From the NCBI GenBank assembly GCA_016706545.1, contig JADJJK010000006.1, forward strand, positions 219,567 through 283,566: DNA of 64,000 nucleotides, written 5' to 3'. The first letter of the stretch is position 1. Each line of letters starts with the position of its first letter. A program made the position numbers and the translations under genes. The notes below the pieces were generated by a model that was not told where the DNA came from, ran no database searches, and worked only from the letters and a program-made list of their open reading frames with translations. Origin of the DNA: Myxococcales bacterium (GTDB lineage: Bacteria > Myxococcota_A > Polyangia > Haliangiales > Haliangiaceae). Positions 51,268-63,256 of the stretch are shown here, piece after piece.

Positions 51268-52577
51268 AGACCTTGTCCTCGTTCCTTTGTACGGTTCGCG
51301 GCGCTGTCGCCACATCGGTGCGGGCCGCCGCTGTCACGGCGCTCTTTTTGGCCGGTAGCACGGCGCTGGCTCAGCCGGCGCCCGCTGCGCCGCCAGCTGC
51401 TGCTCCGGAGGCCGCGCCGGCTGCTGCTCCGGAGGCCGCGCCCGCTGCGCCGGCGGCAGCGCCGACGGTGCCAAACCCCACCGACCCTGCGGCCATGGGC
51501 GCGCCTGCCGCCGCTCCGGCTGCTGCGCCGGCTGCTGCGCCTGCCGCCGCTCCGGCTGCCGCGCCTGCCGCCGCTCCGGCTGCTGCTGCGCCTTCCAGCG
51601 GGGAGAAGCCCTTCTACGAGAAGGAAGCCGCCAAGCCGCACAACACTGAGGGCACGTACTGGCTGCCCAAGGGCGTCAACGGCGCCACCGCCGGCACCGA
51701 CACGATGTTCTACGCGGTGCTGGCCATGTCGTTCTTCTTCTTCTTTGGGATCTGCGGCGCCACCATCTACTTCGTGATCAAGTATCGGCACCGCCCGGGG
51801 CACAAGGCGCAGCCCTCCGCTTCGCACAACGACGTCATGGAGATCACCTGGACGGTGATCCCCTCGCTCATCTGCGTGTTCCTGTTCATCTACGGCTGGC
51901 GCGGGTATGTCCACGGCGCCACCCCGCCGCAGAAGGCGGTGGAGGTCCAGGTGCTGGCGTATCGCTGGGGCTGGAACTTCACCCACAACAACGGCGTGCA
52001 GGACTCCGATCTTCACGTCCCCGTGAACGTGCCGGTGCGCCTGGTCATGACCGCCAAGGACGTGCTGCACAGCTTCTTTGTCCCGGTGCTGCGCTCCAAG
52101 CAAGATCTGGTGCCGCGCCGGTACACGTACACCTGGTTCGAAGCCACCAAGCCAGGCACCTACCGCCTGTACTGCACCGAGTATTGCGGCCGTGACCACT
52201 CGCAGATGAAGGTGAAGTTCGTGGTCCACGCGACCGGCGGCTACGAGCGGTACCTGGCCGAGAAGGAAGCCGCGACCCGGACGCTGCCGCCGGTGGAGCT
52301 TGGCAAGTCGCTCTACGAGAAGAAGGGCTGCAACGCCTGCCACTCGCTGGACGGCTCACCGCGCGTCGGCCCGAGCTTCAAGGGCACCTTCGGCACGAAG
52401 GTCACGCTCGCCAGCGGCGCGGTCGTCGACATGGATGAGACGTATATCCGCACGGCGCTCCTGGCGCCGGCCGCACAATCTCGCCCAGGGTTCGCGCCCA
52501 GCATGCCTTCGTTCGAAGGTCAGCTGAAGGAAGCGGAGATCATGGGCCTCATCGAGTTCATCAAGTCGCTCAAGTAA
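51264..52577 (+). CDS. coxB: Cytochrome c oxidase subunit II with fused cytochrome c (caa3 type)
   Basis: A 437-residue subunit. After the signal peptide comes a 75-residue run of Ala/Pro repeats, then two membrane helices (about 145-170 and 190-215) and the cupredoxin domain with the CuA site: C304 and C308 in CTEYCGRDHSQM plus the following His and Met and an upstream His in DVLHSFF. A cytochrome c domain is fused at the C-terminus (C356, C359, H360 in CNACH, axial Met candidate in PSMPSFEG). The fusion defines a caa3 oxidase that can take electrons directly from the ACIII cytochromes. Confidence 0.96.
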   Translation: MKTLSSFLCTVRGAVATSVRAAAVTALFLAGSTALAQPAPAAPPAAAPEAAPAAAPEAAPAAPAAAPTVPNPTDPAAMGAPAAAPAAAPAAAPAAAPAAAPAAAPAAAAPSSGEKPFYEKEAAKPHNTEGTYWLPKGVNGATAGTDTMFYAVLAMSFFFFFGICGATIYFVIKYRHRPGHKAQPSASHNDVMEITWTVIPSLICVFLFIYGWRGYVHGATPPQKAVEVQVLAYRWGWNFTHNNGVQDSDLHVPVNVPVRLVMTAKDVLHSFFVPVLRSKQDLVPRRYTYTWFEATKPGTYRLYCTEYCGRDHSQMKVKFVVHATGGYERYLAEKEAATRTLPPVELGKSLYEKKGCNACHSLDGSPRVGPSFKGTFGTKVTLASGAVVDMDETYIRTALLAPAAQSRPGFAPSMPSFEGQLKEAEIMGLIEFIKSLK

Positions 52578-52590
52578 CGAGAGATCCACC

Positions 52591-54273
<1,683 letters not shown>

Positions 54274-54344
54274 GAGCGGCTCCCGAGACCTCCAGAATCT
54301 CAGCGTAGACCGGCAAGGCCCAACCCCCAACGGGAACGACCACC

Positions 54345-55532
<1,188 letters not shown>

Positions 55533-55554
55533 ACCCCTGGACCCAGAGACCAAC

Positions 55555-55929
55555 GTGACCGACCAACATCACGACGATCACCACGGGCTTGCGCACACCG
55601 CATCGCTCAAGGTCCTGCTTGGCACCGGCGGCGCGCTGCTGGTGCTCACCATCCTCACCGTCCTGGCGACCAAGGTCGATTTCGGTACCAACCTGAACCT
55701 GGCGCTGGCCATGTTCATCGCGGTAGTCAAGGCCACCTTGGTGGTGCTGTTCTTCATGCACCTCAAGTACGACAAGGGCTTCCACAGCGTGATCTTCGTC
55801 GCCGCCTTGCTGGCCGCGGCCTTGTTCGTTGGCTACATCCTGCTGGACTCCAACCAGTACCAGGCGACCATCATCTGGGATCCGCTCAACCCGCCGGTGG
55901 CGCCGGTGGGTCCCAAGCTGATTCCCTGA
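55555..55929 (+). CDS. Cytochrome c oxidase subunit IV-like protein
   Basis: A 124-residue protein from GTG 55555. It starts with a His/Asp-rich stretch (TDQHHDDHHG) and has three membrane helices, the middle one with the VKATLVVLFFMHLKYD motif typical of prokaryotic subunit IV. It ends in a short Pro-rich tail. It assists assembly of subunits I and III. It is the last gene of the operon, followed directly by an 11-bp tandem array. Confidence 0.88.
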   Translation: MTDQHHDDHHGLAHTASLKVLLGTGGALLVLTILTVLATKVDFGTNLNLALAMFIAVVKATLVVLFFMHLKYDKGFHSVIFVAALLAAALFVGYILLDSNQYQATIIWDPLNPPVAPVGPKLIP

Positions 55930-55936
55930 GCGGTGG

Positions 55937-56068
55937 TCGACGGCCGGTCGGCGTTCGGTAGACGCTCGATCGGCGCTCGGTCGATGCCCCGTCGGCGCTC
56001 GGCCGACGCTCGGTCGGCGCTCGGCCGGCGCTCGGCCGACGCTCGGTAGACGCTCGGCCGACGCTCGG
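55937..56068. repeat. Twelve-copy 11-bp tandem array between convergent genes
   Basis: Twelve consecutive 11-base units run from 55937 to 56068 in exact register. The commonest forms are TCGGCGCTCGG and CCGACGCTCGG; the first and fifth units are the most degraded. The array begins seven bases after the oxidase stop and ends two bases before the stop of the convergent amidase. It shares CGCTCGG and its period with 11576-11630. Confidence 0.93.
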
Positions 56069-56070
56069 CA

Positions 56071-56856
56071 CTAGCGCGCGGCGAGCTTGGTCGGCCCAGA
56101 CCGACGCGGCGACTCGTTGAGCTGGGTCATGATGGCCCTGGCGATGGCCCGCGCCAGCTCGCGCTGCAGCGCGGGCTCGGCCAGCTCGCGGCCCTCCTGC
56201 GGATGATCGACGAAGCCGACCTCGACGAGGATGGCTGGCATGGTGGCCCCCAGGAGCACGTGGTGCGCGTCCTGGCGAACGCCGCGGTCGCCTGCGGCGC
56301 CGCGCACCTGGCGTAGCTCGCGTTGCACGGCGACGGCCAGGTCGGCGGCCTCCCACTGGGTGGCGCCACGCTCGATGTCGTCGAGGACGCTGCTGATCTG
56401 CGGCGTGGTGCCGGGGCGCGGCGTGGCCTGATCGCCGCGCAGCGCCAAGGCGATCCCCTCCACCGCCGCCGGGGTCAGGACGTAGGTCTCGAAGCCGCGC
56501 TGCGCTCGCGACACCGAGGCGTTGCCGTGCAGGCTGACGAAGAGGTCGGCGCCGCGCAGGTTGGCGATGTCCGAGCGCTGGCGCAGCGTCAAGGTCTGGT
56601 CGGCGCGCCGGGTGAGCGACACCTCGAGGGCCAGGCCCTCGGCCTTGGCCAGCTCGGCGAGCTCCGTGGTCACCAGCTCGGCCAAGGCCAAGGTCAGGTT
56701 CTTCTCCAGGACCAGGCTCCCCAGCGCGCCGGCGTTGCTGCCCCCGTGCCCCGGATCCAGCACCACTTTGCGCGGCGCGACCACGGGCTCATCCGCCCAC
56801 GCGATGCCCGGCGCGAGCGAAGCGACAACCGCGGAGGCAAGCAGGAGTGTGTTCAC
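56071..56856 (-). CDS. N-acetylmuramoyl-L-alanine amidase (Amidase_3)
   Basis: A 261-residue exported zinc amidase cleaving the bond between N-acetylmuramic acid and L-alanine in peptidoglycan, as AmiC does in cell separation. A signal peptide (VNTLLLASAVVASLAPGIAWA) leads to VVLDPGHGGSNAGA (His ligand), the LEKNLTL Glu, FVSLHGNAS (His ligand) and ILVEVGFVDHP (catalytic Glu); all are present. The start is uncertain: GTG 56856 gives a complete signal peptide, while GTG 56880 is possible; neither has a strong ribosome-binding site. No targeting AMIN domain is attached. It is divergent from the gene at 56945. Confidence 0.9.
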   Translation of the reverse strand: MNTLLLASAVVASLAPGIAWADEPVVAPRKVVLDPGHGGSNAGALGSLVLEKNLTLALAELVTTELAELAKAEGLALEVSLTRRADQTLTLRQRSDIANLRGADLFVSLHGNASVSRAQRGFETYVLTPAAVEGIALALRGDQATPRPGTTPQISSVLDDIERGATQWEAADLAVAVQRELRQVRGAAGDRGVRQDAHHVLLGATMPAILVEVGFVDHPQEGRELAEPALQRELARAIARAIMTQLNESPRRSGPTKLAAR

Positions 56857-56944
56857 GACATGTAGGATACGAGATGACACCGAAGATGGTCCATAAAGTG
56901 GTAGCGCCTTGACGCAACTAATCTGAACAGCTAACTTTTTTCCC

Positions 56945-58792
56945 TTGTCCACCCGCTGGTCCCAGGCGACCGCCACTTCTCCCCTTCTCTTGCTACTGCC
57001 CGTGGGGCTCACGGAGCTGGCGATAAACCGCGTGGCGGTGCCCATGCTGCGGCCGCTGCGGGGGGAGCCGCCGCCGTGGCACACCGCGCTGGACTACCTG
57101 GGGCTGTTCCTCTTTTACTTCGCCTCCTTGCTCGCGGTCGTCGGGTGCGGGCTGCGGCTCTTTCGCGTGCTGGATCAGCGCGGCGCCGCGCGGCTCCGCG
57201 AGCTCGTGGTGTCCGGGCCGCTGATCGCGCTCGGGTTGTGCTCGGTGTGGGCCATCGTGGTGGCGTCGAACCAGGGGCTGACCCTGGCGATGGAGCTGTG
57301 CCTGGGCGCGGTGGTGCTGGTCGCCGCGGCGCGCGGTGTGGGGCACTTTCTGGGGGCCAGGCGAGATCTCGGAGTGGCGCTCGGGGTGGGGTTTCTGATC
57401 TTGCCGGTGCTGGCGCATCTGGCGATGGTGCTCGGGGCTCGCTGGCTCTGGGCCGACGCGGCGTATGACGGCGCCCCGGTGCTGGCTCGATACGGCACGC
57501 TGGCGCTCACCATCGCCGGCCTGGTGTCGCCGTACTGCCTCGCGCCGCGGCCGTTTGTTCGCTCGGTGACGCGGCTGCCGCCCGTGGCGGTGGCGATCTC
57601 GGTGGCGCTGCTGGCTGCCTGGCTCTTGCGCGCGGACTACTTCACCGCGGCGCGGGTGCTCAAGCTGTCCATCGGCTTCGAGCTGGAGACCGGGCGGGCC
57701 GATCCGCAGCTCACGTTGTATCTGCTCGCCACCGCGACGATGGCGTGGACCATCACGTCGTGCGCCATGTCGCCTCGGCCCGGCCGCAAGACGGTGGCCG
57801 TGGCGCTGGGCCTCCTGGCCCTCGGCGGCACCGCGTACCAGTGGCCCCTGCACTACCTGCTGCTGGCGCTCGGCGCCACCATGCTCGCCGACGTCGCGGC
57901 GCCGCTGCACGCGGCAGAGAACTCCGCGCTGGCGGTGGCTCGCGGCCACGGCCTCTCGGTCTCGCCGGTCGATGACGCGACCTGGGGCCGATATCTGGCG
58001 ACCGTGGCGACCGTGCTGCGGCGGCGGGTCACCTCGTTGCACACGCTGACCACGCGGGCGCCGGATGGCTCGACCAGCACGGTGCTCATCGGTGAGGCCG
58101 ATGGCCGCACCATCCGCGCGCGCATCGACCGCGAGCAAGGGGCGGTGCTCGGCGTGGATCTGGCGCTGGGCAGAGACCTGGAGGCGGTCCCTTCGACGCC
58201 GACGCTGACGGTGGTGTCCGATGACCCGCTCCTTCTGGCAGACGCGCCCAGCGCGGGGCCTGAGCTGACCACCGCCGACCAGGCCTTTGACCACCGCTTT
58301 CGTTGCCAGGGCTCGGCGGCGGCGCTGGCGCAGCTCTTCGATGACGGCCTGCGCGCGCGGGCGACCGCGCTGCTCGACGGCTGGCTGGTCTTCGTCGAGC
58401 GTCGCAGCCTCCGCTATCGCTCCTACCCGGGCCGAAGCGGCGCGGTGGAGCACTTCCTGCCGCTCGCCGATCTGGCGCAGGGCAGGGTGCCGCCAGGGGC
58501 AGGCGAGCGCGCGCTGGTGATCTTCGAGCTGCTCCTCGAGCTCGCGGCGCGCGGGCAGCTCGAGAGTGCGTCCGACGGCGAGTCCGAGAGCGCATTCGAG
58601 AGCGCATCAGAGATGGCGCCCGAGAGCGCATCTGAGATCGCGTCCGGCGCCAAGGACGAGGCCCTTGACGCGAGCGCGGCAGCGAGCGCGGCCGAGCCAG
58701 TGGTCGCGACGACTGGCGCCGCGACGACTGACGACCTGGCCGCATCCGCTGCATCCGCCACCGCCCCTTCGCCTCTGGGAGACAAGTCATGA
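56945..58792 (+). CDS. Polytopic membrane protein of unknown function
   Basis: About 615 residues from TTG 56945, a weakly supported start (no good ribosome-binding site; GTG 57001 is an alternative). The first 330 residues hold about nine hydrophobic helices. From about 335 to 530 a soluble domain follows (TWGRYLATVATVLRRRVTSL, then DHRFRCQGSAAALAQLFDDGLR), and the last 75 residues are low complexity with Glu-Ser-Ala repeats (ESASEMAPESASE). The family is not recognised. The stop overlaps the next start by four bases, coupling it to the peptidase. Confidence 0.7.
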   Translation: MSTRWSQATATSPLLLLLPVGLTELAINRVAVPMLRPLRGEPPPWHTALDYLGLFLFYFASLLAVVGCGLRLFRVLDQRGAARLRELVVSGPLIALGLCSVWAIVVASNQGLTLAMELCLGAVVLVAAARGVGHFLGARRDLGVALGVGFLILPVLAHLAMVLGARWLWADAAYDGAPVLARYGTLALTIAGLVSPYCLAPRPFVRSVTRLPPVAVAISVALLAAWLLRADYFTAARVLKLSIGFELETGRADPQLTLYLLATATMAWTITSCAMSPRPGRKTVAVALGLLALGGTAYQWPLHYLLLALGATMLADVAAPLHAAENSALAVARGHGLSVSPVDDATWGRYLATVATVLRRRVTSLHTLTTRAPDGSTSTVLIGEADGRTIRARIDREQGAVLGVDLALGRDLEAVPSTPTLTVVSDDPLLLADAPSAGPELTTADQAFDHRFRCQGSAAALAQLFDDGLRARATALLDGWLVFVERRSLRYRSYPGRSGAVEHFLPLADLAQGRVPPGAGERALVIFELLLELAARGQLESASDGESESAFESASEMAPESASEIASGAKDEALDASAAASAAEPVVATTGAATTDDLAASAASATAPSPLGDKS

Positions 58793-60411
58793 CCGCCGCG
58801 TGTCGTTTTCTCACCACGGCGCGCGCTCGGGCCGACGGGGTCACCAGGAACGCCGCCCTGGCGCTGATCTCTGCCCTGGCCGCTTGTGGCGCGCCGTCGT
58901 CGAGCGCGAGCAAGCCCGCAGCCTGGATCGACGACACCCAGCGCGGCGTGGACCTGGGCGCGCCGCGCGAAGATGAGCGCGGCGTGAAGCTGCCGGCGCC
59001 CGGGGCGCGCGCTGGCGCCGCTCCTGGATCTTTGCCGGAGGTCTCCTCCCCCGCCGCAGACGTCGCCCTCTTGCTCGATGGCGCCGACGGCTATCGCGCC
59101 ACCGCCGCGCGCATCATCGCCGCCGCGCGCGCGGACGACGGCGCCTACCGCAAGCTCGCGCACCTGACCGACCGCATCGGCCATCGCCTGTCTGGCTCGC
59201 CAGGGCTGGCGGCCGCCATCGAGTGGACCGCCGCGGAGCTGGCGCGTGATGGCCATGTGGCTCGCAAGGAGAAGGTCATGGTGCCGGTGTGGCGCCGCGG
59301 CCACGAGAGCGCCGAGGTGGTGGCCCCGGTGTCTCGACCGCTCCCGGTGCTGGGCCTGGGCGGCTCGGTGGCCACGCCGCGCGGTGGGCTCACCGCCAGG
59401 GTGGTGGTGGTGCAGAGCTTCGCCGAGCTCGCCGCCAAGGCGGCGCAGGTCAAGGGCGCCATCGTGCTCTACAACGTAGCCTTGCCGGCGTACAGCGACG
59501 TGCATGGCAGCGGCTATGGAGAGGTCGTCCAGTATCGCGGCGGCGGCGCCATCGCCGCCGCCAAGCTCGGCGCGGCGGCGGTGCTGGTGCGCTCGGTGAC
59601 CGCGCACAGCCTGCGCACGCTGCACACCGGCGCCATGCGCTATCAAGAGGGCGTGGCCAAGATCCCCGCGGCCTCGGTGACCACCGAGGACGCGGACTGG
59701 CTGGCGCGGCTCGCCGCCGACGGTGGCGAGGTCAAGGTGCGCCTGACCCTGGAGTCGGCGCAGCTCCCCGACGCGGAGTCTGCCAACGTCATCGGCGAGC
59801 TGCGCGGCCGCGAGCTCCCCGAGGAGATCGTGGTGATCGGCGCCCACCTCGACTCGTGGGACGTCGGCCAGGGCGCGCACGACGATGGCGCCGGCTGTGT
59901 CGTCATGATGCAGGTGCTGACCACGCTGCGGCGCCTGGGGCTGACGCCGCGGCGGACCATCCGCGTGGTGCTGTTCACCAACGAAGAGAACGGCGTACGC
60001 GGCGCCCGCGCGTACGCCGAGGCGCACCGCGAGGAGGGATCCCGGCACGTGCTGGCCATCGAGTCCGACAGCGGCGGCTTCGCGCCGCGCGGCTTCGACG
60101 TGGAGGTCAAGGATCCGGCGGCGCAGCGCCGGGTGGTCGGCCGGGTCGCCGCCGTCGCCAGCCTGCTGCGAGAGCTGGGCGCCACCACCGTCAAGCCCGG
60201 CCACAGCGGCACCGACATCGAGCCGCTCACCGCGTACGGCGTGCCGGCGCTTGGGCTGCGGGTGGACGGCCGCACGTACTTCGATGTGCATCACACCGCG
60301 GCTGACACCCTGGACAAGGTGGATCCTCGTCAGCTCGCCGACAACGTGGCCGCGGTGGCGGTGATGGCGTATCTCGCGGCGGATTGGCCCACCCGCTTCG
60401 ATGCGCCGTAG
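58789..60411 (+). CDS. M28-family zinc aminopeptidase, lipoprotein, with PA domain
   Basis: A 540-residue exported peptidase. The signal region ends in ISALAAC, a lipobox. After a linker, an N-terminal helical part (LAHLTDRIGHRLSGSPGL) and a PA-like insert (about 190-310) precede the catalytic core. The two-zinc ligands are all visible: His353 (GAHLDSWD), Asp365 (HDDGAG), Glu399/Glu400 (TNEENG: catalytic and ligand), Asp427 (ESDSGG) and His501 or His502 (DVHHTAADT). It probably trims peptides in the periplasm or outside. It overlaps the YdcF gene by 11 bases. Confidence 0.93.
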   Translation: MTAACRFLTTARARADGVTRNAALALISALAACGAPSSSASKPAAWIDDTQRGVDLGAPREDERGVKLPAPGARAGAAPGSLPEVSSPAADVALLLDGADGYRATAARIIAAARADDGAYRKLAHLTDRIGHRLSGSPGLAAAIEWTAAELARDGHVARKEKVMVPVWRRGHESAEVVAPVSRPLPVLGLGGSVATPRGGLTARVVVVQSFAELAAKAAQVKGAIVLYNVALPAYSDVHGSGYGEVVQYRGGGAIAAAKLGAAAVLVRSVTAHSLRTLHTGAMRYQEGVAKIPAASVTTEDADWLARLAADGGEVKVRLTLESAQLPDAESANVIGELRGRELPEEIVVIGAHLDSWDVGQGAHDDGAGCVVMMQVLTTLRRLGLTPRRTIRVVLFTNEENGVRGARAYAEAHREEGSRHVLAIESDSGGFAPRGFDVEVKDPAAQRRVVGRVAAVASLLRELGATTVKPGHSGTDIEPLTAYGVPALGLRVDGRTYFDVHHTAADTLDKVDPRQLADNVAAVAVMAYLAADWPTRFDAP

Positions 60412-60982
60412 GCTCCTGCACACGCTGGCTCAGGCAGCCGCCAGGCCGCTGGCGTGTCCGCCGTCGGCGCCGGCTCGAGAAGCGGGGCTGGCGGCGGACG
60501 CGATCATCGTGCTTGGCGCCGGGCTGGATGCGCGTGCCGAGATGACGGCGGCCAGCCGTGAGCGGGTGGACGCGGCGGCGGCGCTGTGGCGGCTGCAGGT
60601 CGCCACGCGGGTGGTGGTGACCGGAGGCAAGACCCGCGGCGCCGCGCGCAGCGAGGCAGAGGTGATGGGCGAGGGGCTCCTGGCGCGCGGCGTGCCCGCG
60701 GAGGCGCTCCTGCTGGAGCCGCTGGCGATGACCACGCGCGACAACGCGCAGCGCTGCGCCGAGCTGCTGCTGTCCGACGCGCGCTCGACGGCGCCGCCGG
60801 TCGTGTGGCTGGTGACGCAGCCTTTTCATGGGCGCCGCGCGCGCTGGCTGTTCCAGAAGGCGGGCTTTGCGCCGATGGTGTGGCACATCGTGGATTCCCT
60901 GCAGTATCGAGATCCCGGGCAGGCCCTGCAGTGGACCGTGCGCGAATATCTGGCCTGGGCCAAGGCGCTCACCCTTCGCTGA
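60401..60982 (+). CDS. YdcF/ElyC-family (DUF218) protein
   Basis: A 193-residue alpha/beta protein with the DUF218 signature: AIIVLGAGLDA (first strand), VVVTGGKTRGAARSEAEVM, LLEPLAMTTRDNAQ and VVWLVTQPFHGRRARWLF. Members such as SanA and ElyC act in envelope or peptidoglycan-precursor homeostasis; the biochemical activity is not settled. Most have an N-terminal membrane helix, which is not evident here: the first 25 residues are Arg/Ala-rich only. The start ATG at 60401 lies inside the end of the peptidase gene. Confidence 0.88.
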   Translation: MRRRLLHTLAQAAARPLACPPSAPAREAGLAADAIIVLGAGLDARAEMTAASRERVDAAAALWRLQVATRVVVTGGKTRGAARSEAEVMGEGLLARGVPAEALLLEPLAMTTRDNAQRCAELLLSDARSTAPPVVWLVTQPFHGRRARWLFQKAGFAPMVWHIVDSLQYRDPGQALQWTVREYLAWAKALTLR

Positions 60983-61068
60983 CCGGCCGCGGCGCCGCGG
61001 CGACCGGTGGTGGTGGCGCTGCGCGCTTGCGCGTCCAGGCAGCCGGCGGCACTCTTGGAGGAGCCGTC

Positions 61069-62760
61069 ATGCTCACCTTCAGCCAGGATCCAAACGTCGC
61101 GGAGCAGCAGATGACCGCGCTCATCTTCTACCTGACGGCCTTTGGGTACGTGGATGGGAACTTCGACTTCACCGAGAAGACCTTCGTCCGCTTCTACATC
61201 CGGCAGCTCGTGACCGCACGCGCGCACGCGCTGATGCCGTCGGACACCGCCGAGCAGCGCGCGTCGGCCGGCGAGGTCATCGAGCGCTTCGTGGCGCACT
61301 TCCACGAGCTGTTCGAGCAGATCGACCGCCACGTGCGCGAGCTGTTCTCCGAGGCGGTCGCCGACAAGGAGCAGGTCGAGACCTTCGTCTACGCCAAGCT
61401 CAAGCTGCGATGCTACGAGATCTTTCGCAGCTTCGACGCCGCCAACCAGCGCGCGTTGCTCGACACCCTCGATGAGCTCATCTACGCCGATGGCACGGCG
61501 CACCCGGCGGAGACCAAGTTTCGCGCCGAGCTGCAGGCGCTGCTGGAGAGCGACGATCCGCTGTCGGCCCAGGACCTGGCGGCGCTCGCTGGCGCGGACA
61601 TCCTGGCGCCGGTCAGCCTGAGCCCGGCGGTGGAGGACCACCCCTTCTTCGCGACGTTCGAGCACCACTACTCCGCCCAGCCCGAGCGCATCCGCATGCA
61701 GGCCGACGCCGATCGCGAGCTGATGCAGCGCTTCACCAGCAAGCTCGCCGAGCTGCGCCGCGCAGGAGCCGGCCAGCTCACCGGCAAGCGCCAGCTCTCG
61801 GAGCTGGCCGCCAGCGCGCCCCTGCTCGACGGTCACATCTTCGTCCACCCGGCGCGCGCGAAGGCCCGCTACGAGCTGATCGTGCTCGGCGATCTCCACG
61901 GCTGCTATAGCTGCCTCAAGGCCGCCGTCCTGCAGTCGGACTTCTTCGCCAAGCTCGAGGCCTGGCGGCTCGACCCCAGGAAGCCGGAGCCCAAGCTTGT
62001 CCTGCTGGGCGACTACATCGATCGAGGTCGCTTCAGCTACAACGGCGTCCTGCGCACGGTGATGCAGCTCTTTCTGGCCGCGCCAGATCATGTGTTTCCG
62101 CTGCGCGGGAACCACGAGTACTACGTGGAATACGGCGGTCGCGTCTATGGAGGGGTCAAGCCGGCGGAGGCCATCAACAGCCTGGTGGGCTACCTGCCAG
62201 ACTCGATGTTCGAGGCGTACATGCGCCTGTTCGAGGACCTGCCGACGCTGCTGTTCTTTGACACCTTGATGTTTGTTCACGCGGGCATCCCGCGCGACAA
62301 GGACGTGCAGGCAAAGGTCACGGATCTGGCGTCGCTCAATGATCCAGAGCTGAGGTTTCAGATGCTGTGGAGCGATCCAGCGCACGCAGAGGCCATCCCG
62401 GACGAGCTCCAGGCGCAGAACGCGCGCTTCCCCTTTGGGCGCCGCCAGTTCGAGTCCTTCATGAAGCGCTTTGGCGCCACGGTCATGGTGCGCGGGCACG
62501 AGCGGGTCGATGAGGGCTTCCGCGATGTCTACCCGGGCAACGCGATCACGCTCATCAACCTGTTCTCCGCCGGCGGCGCCGACAACGGGGATCTGCCGCC
62601 GGACTCGAGCTACCGCGCGGTCACGCCGATGGCCTGCACCATCCAGCTCGCCGACGGCACCTGCCAGATCACGCCGTGGGCCATCGACTACAAGCGCTTC
62701 AACGCGCCCTCTGTGAACCGCTTCTTCGCCAGCGAACCGGAGATCTCCCACAAGGGCTAG
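61069..62760 (+). CDS. PPP-family metallophosphatase with TerB-like N-terminal domain
   Basis: A 563-residue cytoplasmic protein; the ATG at 61069 follows TGGAGGA. The C-terminal half is a complete PPP-type phosphoesterase: GDLHG (Asp275, His277), GDYIDRG (Asp315), GNHE (Asn348, His349), VHAG (His404) and RGHE (His477). GDYIDRG is as in eukaryotic Ser/Thr phosphatases PP1/PP2A. The first 170 residues are a helical domain (ALIFYLTAFGYVDGNFDF, then ELIYADGTAHPAETKFR) resembling TerB-type domains, which may bind metal or regulate. Its substrate may be a phosphoprotein, which fits a genome with Ser/Thr kinases such as the one at 19570. Confidence 0.85.
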   Translation: MLTFSQDPNVAEQQMTALIFYLTAFGYVDGNFDFTEKTFVRFYIRQLVTARAHALMPSDTAEQRASAGEVIERFVAHFHELFEQIDRHVRELFSEAVADKEQVETFVYAKLKLRCYEIFRSFDAANQRALLDTLDELIYADGTAHPAETKFRAELQALLESDDPLSAQDLAALAGADILAPVSLSPAVEDHPFFATFEHHYSAQPERIRMQADADRELMQRFTSKLAELRRAGAGQLTGKRQLSELAASAPLLDGHIFVHPARAKARYELIVLGDLHGCYSCLKAAVLQSDFFAKLEAWRLDPRKPEPKLVLLGDYIDRGRFSYNGVLRTVMQLFLAAPDHVFPLRGNHEYYVEYGGRVYGGVKPAEAINSLVGYLPDSMFEAYMRLFEDLPTLLFFDTLMFVHAGIPRDKDVQAKVTDLASLNDPELRFQMLWSDPAHAEAIPDELQAQNARFPFGRRQFESFMKRFGATVMVRGHERVDEGFRDVYPGNAITLINLFSAGGADNGDLPPDSSYRAVTPMACTIQLADGTCQITPWAIDYKRFNAPSVNRFFASEPEISHKG

Positions 62761-62781
62761 AACACCCCGGGGCCCGCGCCG

Positions 62782-63210
62782 CTACTTCAGGTTCTCCCAG
62801 CGACCGCCATTGACCACCTGCTGGTATCCCGCAGCCAGCAACATGGCCTTGGCCTTCTCGGAGCGGCCGCCGCTGCGGCAGATGATCACCACCGGCTTGC
62901 TCTTGTCGCCGCCCACCAGCGCGTCGATCTCGGAGATCCGGCCCGCGAACTCGGTGACCGGGATGAGCTTGGCCTGGTCCAGGTGGCCAGCGTCCCACTC
63001 CTCCTGCGTCCGCACGTCGATGACCGGCGCTCCAGCGGCGGCGAGCGCTCTCGCGGCAGCGGGATCGGTGACCCGCTCTCCGTTCGCGTTGATCGGGCCA
63101 GAGCGCGCCGGCGCCGATGCGCTCGCTTGCGCGGAGGGCTCCTCTTTACACGCAGCGCCGGCCGCAAGGAGCCCAAGACAGAGCGCGAACATTCGGAAGC
63201 GAGAGAGCAT
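62782..63210 (-). CDS. Rhodanese-like lipoprotein
   Basis: A 142-residue exported protein. The signal peptide ends in LAAGAAC, a lipobox. The rhodanese domain follows (VIDVRTQEEWDAGHLDQAKLIP) with active-site Cys in IICRSGGRSEKA. All parts of a single-domain sulfurtransferase are present, so it may transfer sulfane sulfur or act in redox chemistry in the periplasm. It is convergent with the phosphatase, with 21 bp between their ends. An alternative ATG at 63192 would shorten the signal peptide. Confidence 0.9.
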   Translation of the reverse strand: MLSRFRMFALCLGLLAAGAACKEEPSAQASASAPARSGPINANGERVTDPAAARALAAAGAPVIDVRTQEEWDAGHLDQAKLIPVTEFAGRISEIDALVGGDKSKPVVIICRSGGRSEKAKAMLLAAGYQQVVNGGRWENLK

Positions 63211-63256
63211 GCGGCAGGGTAGCCCGGAACGTCGGGGGCGACAACCGCGCGTCAGC

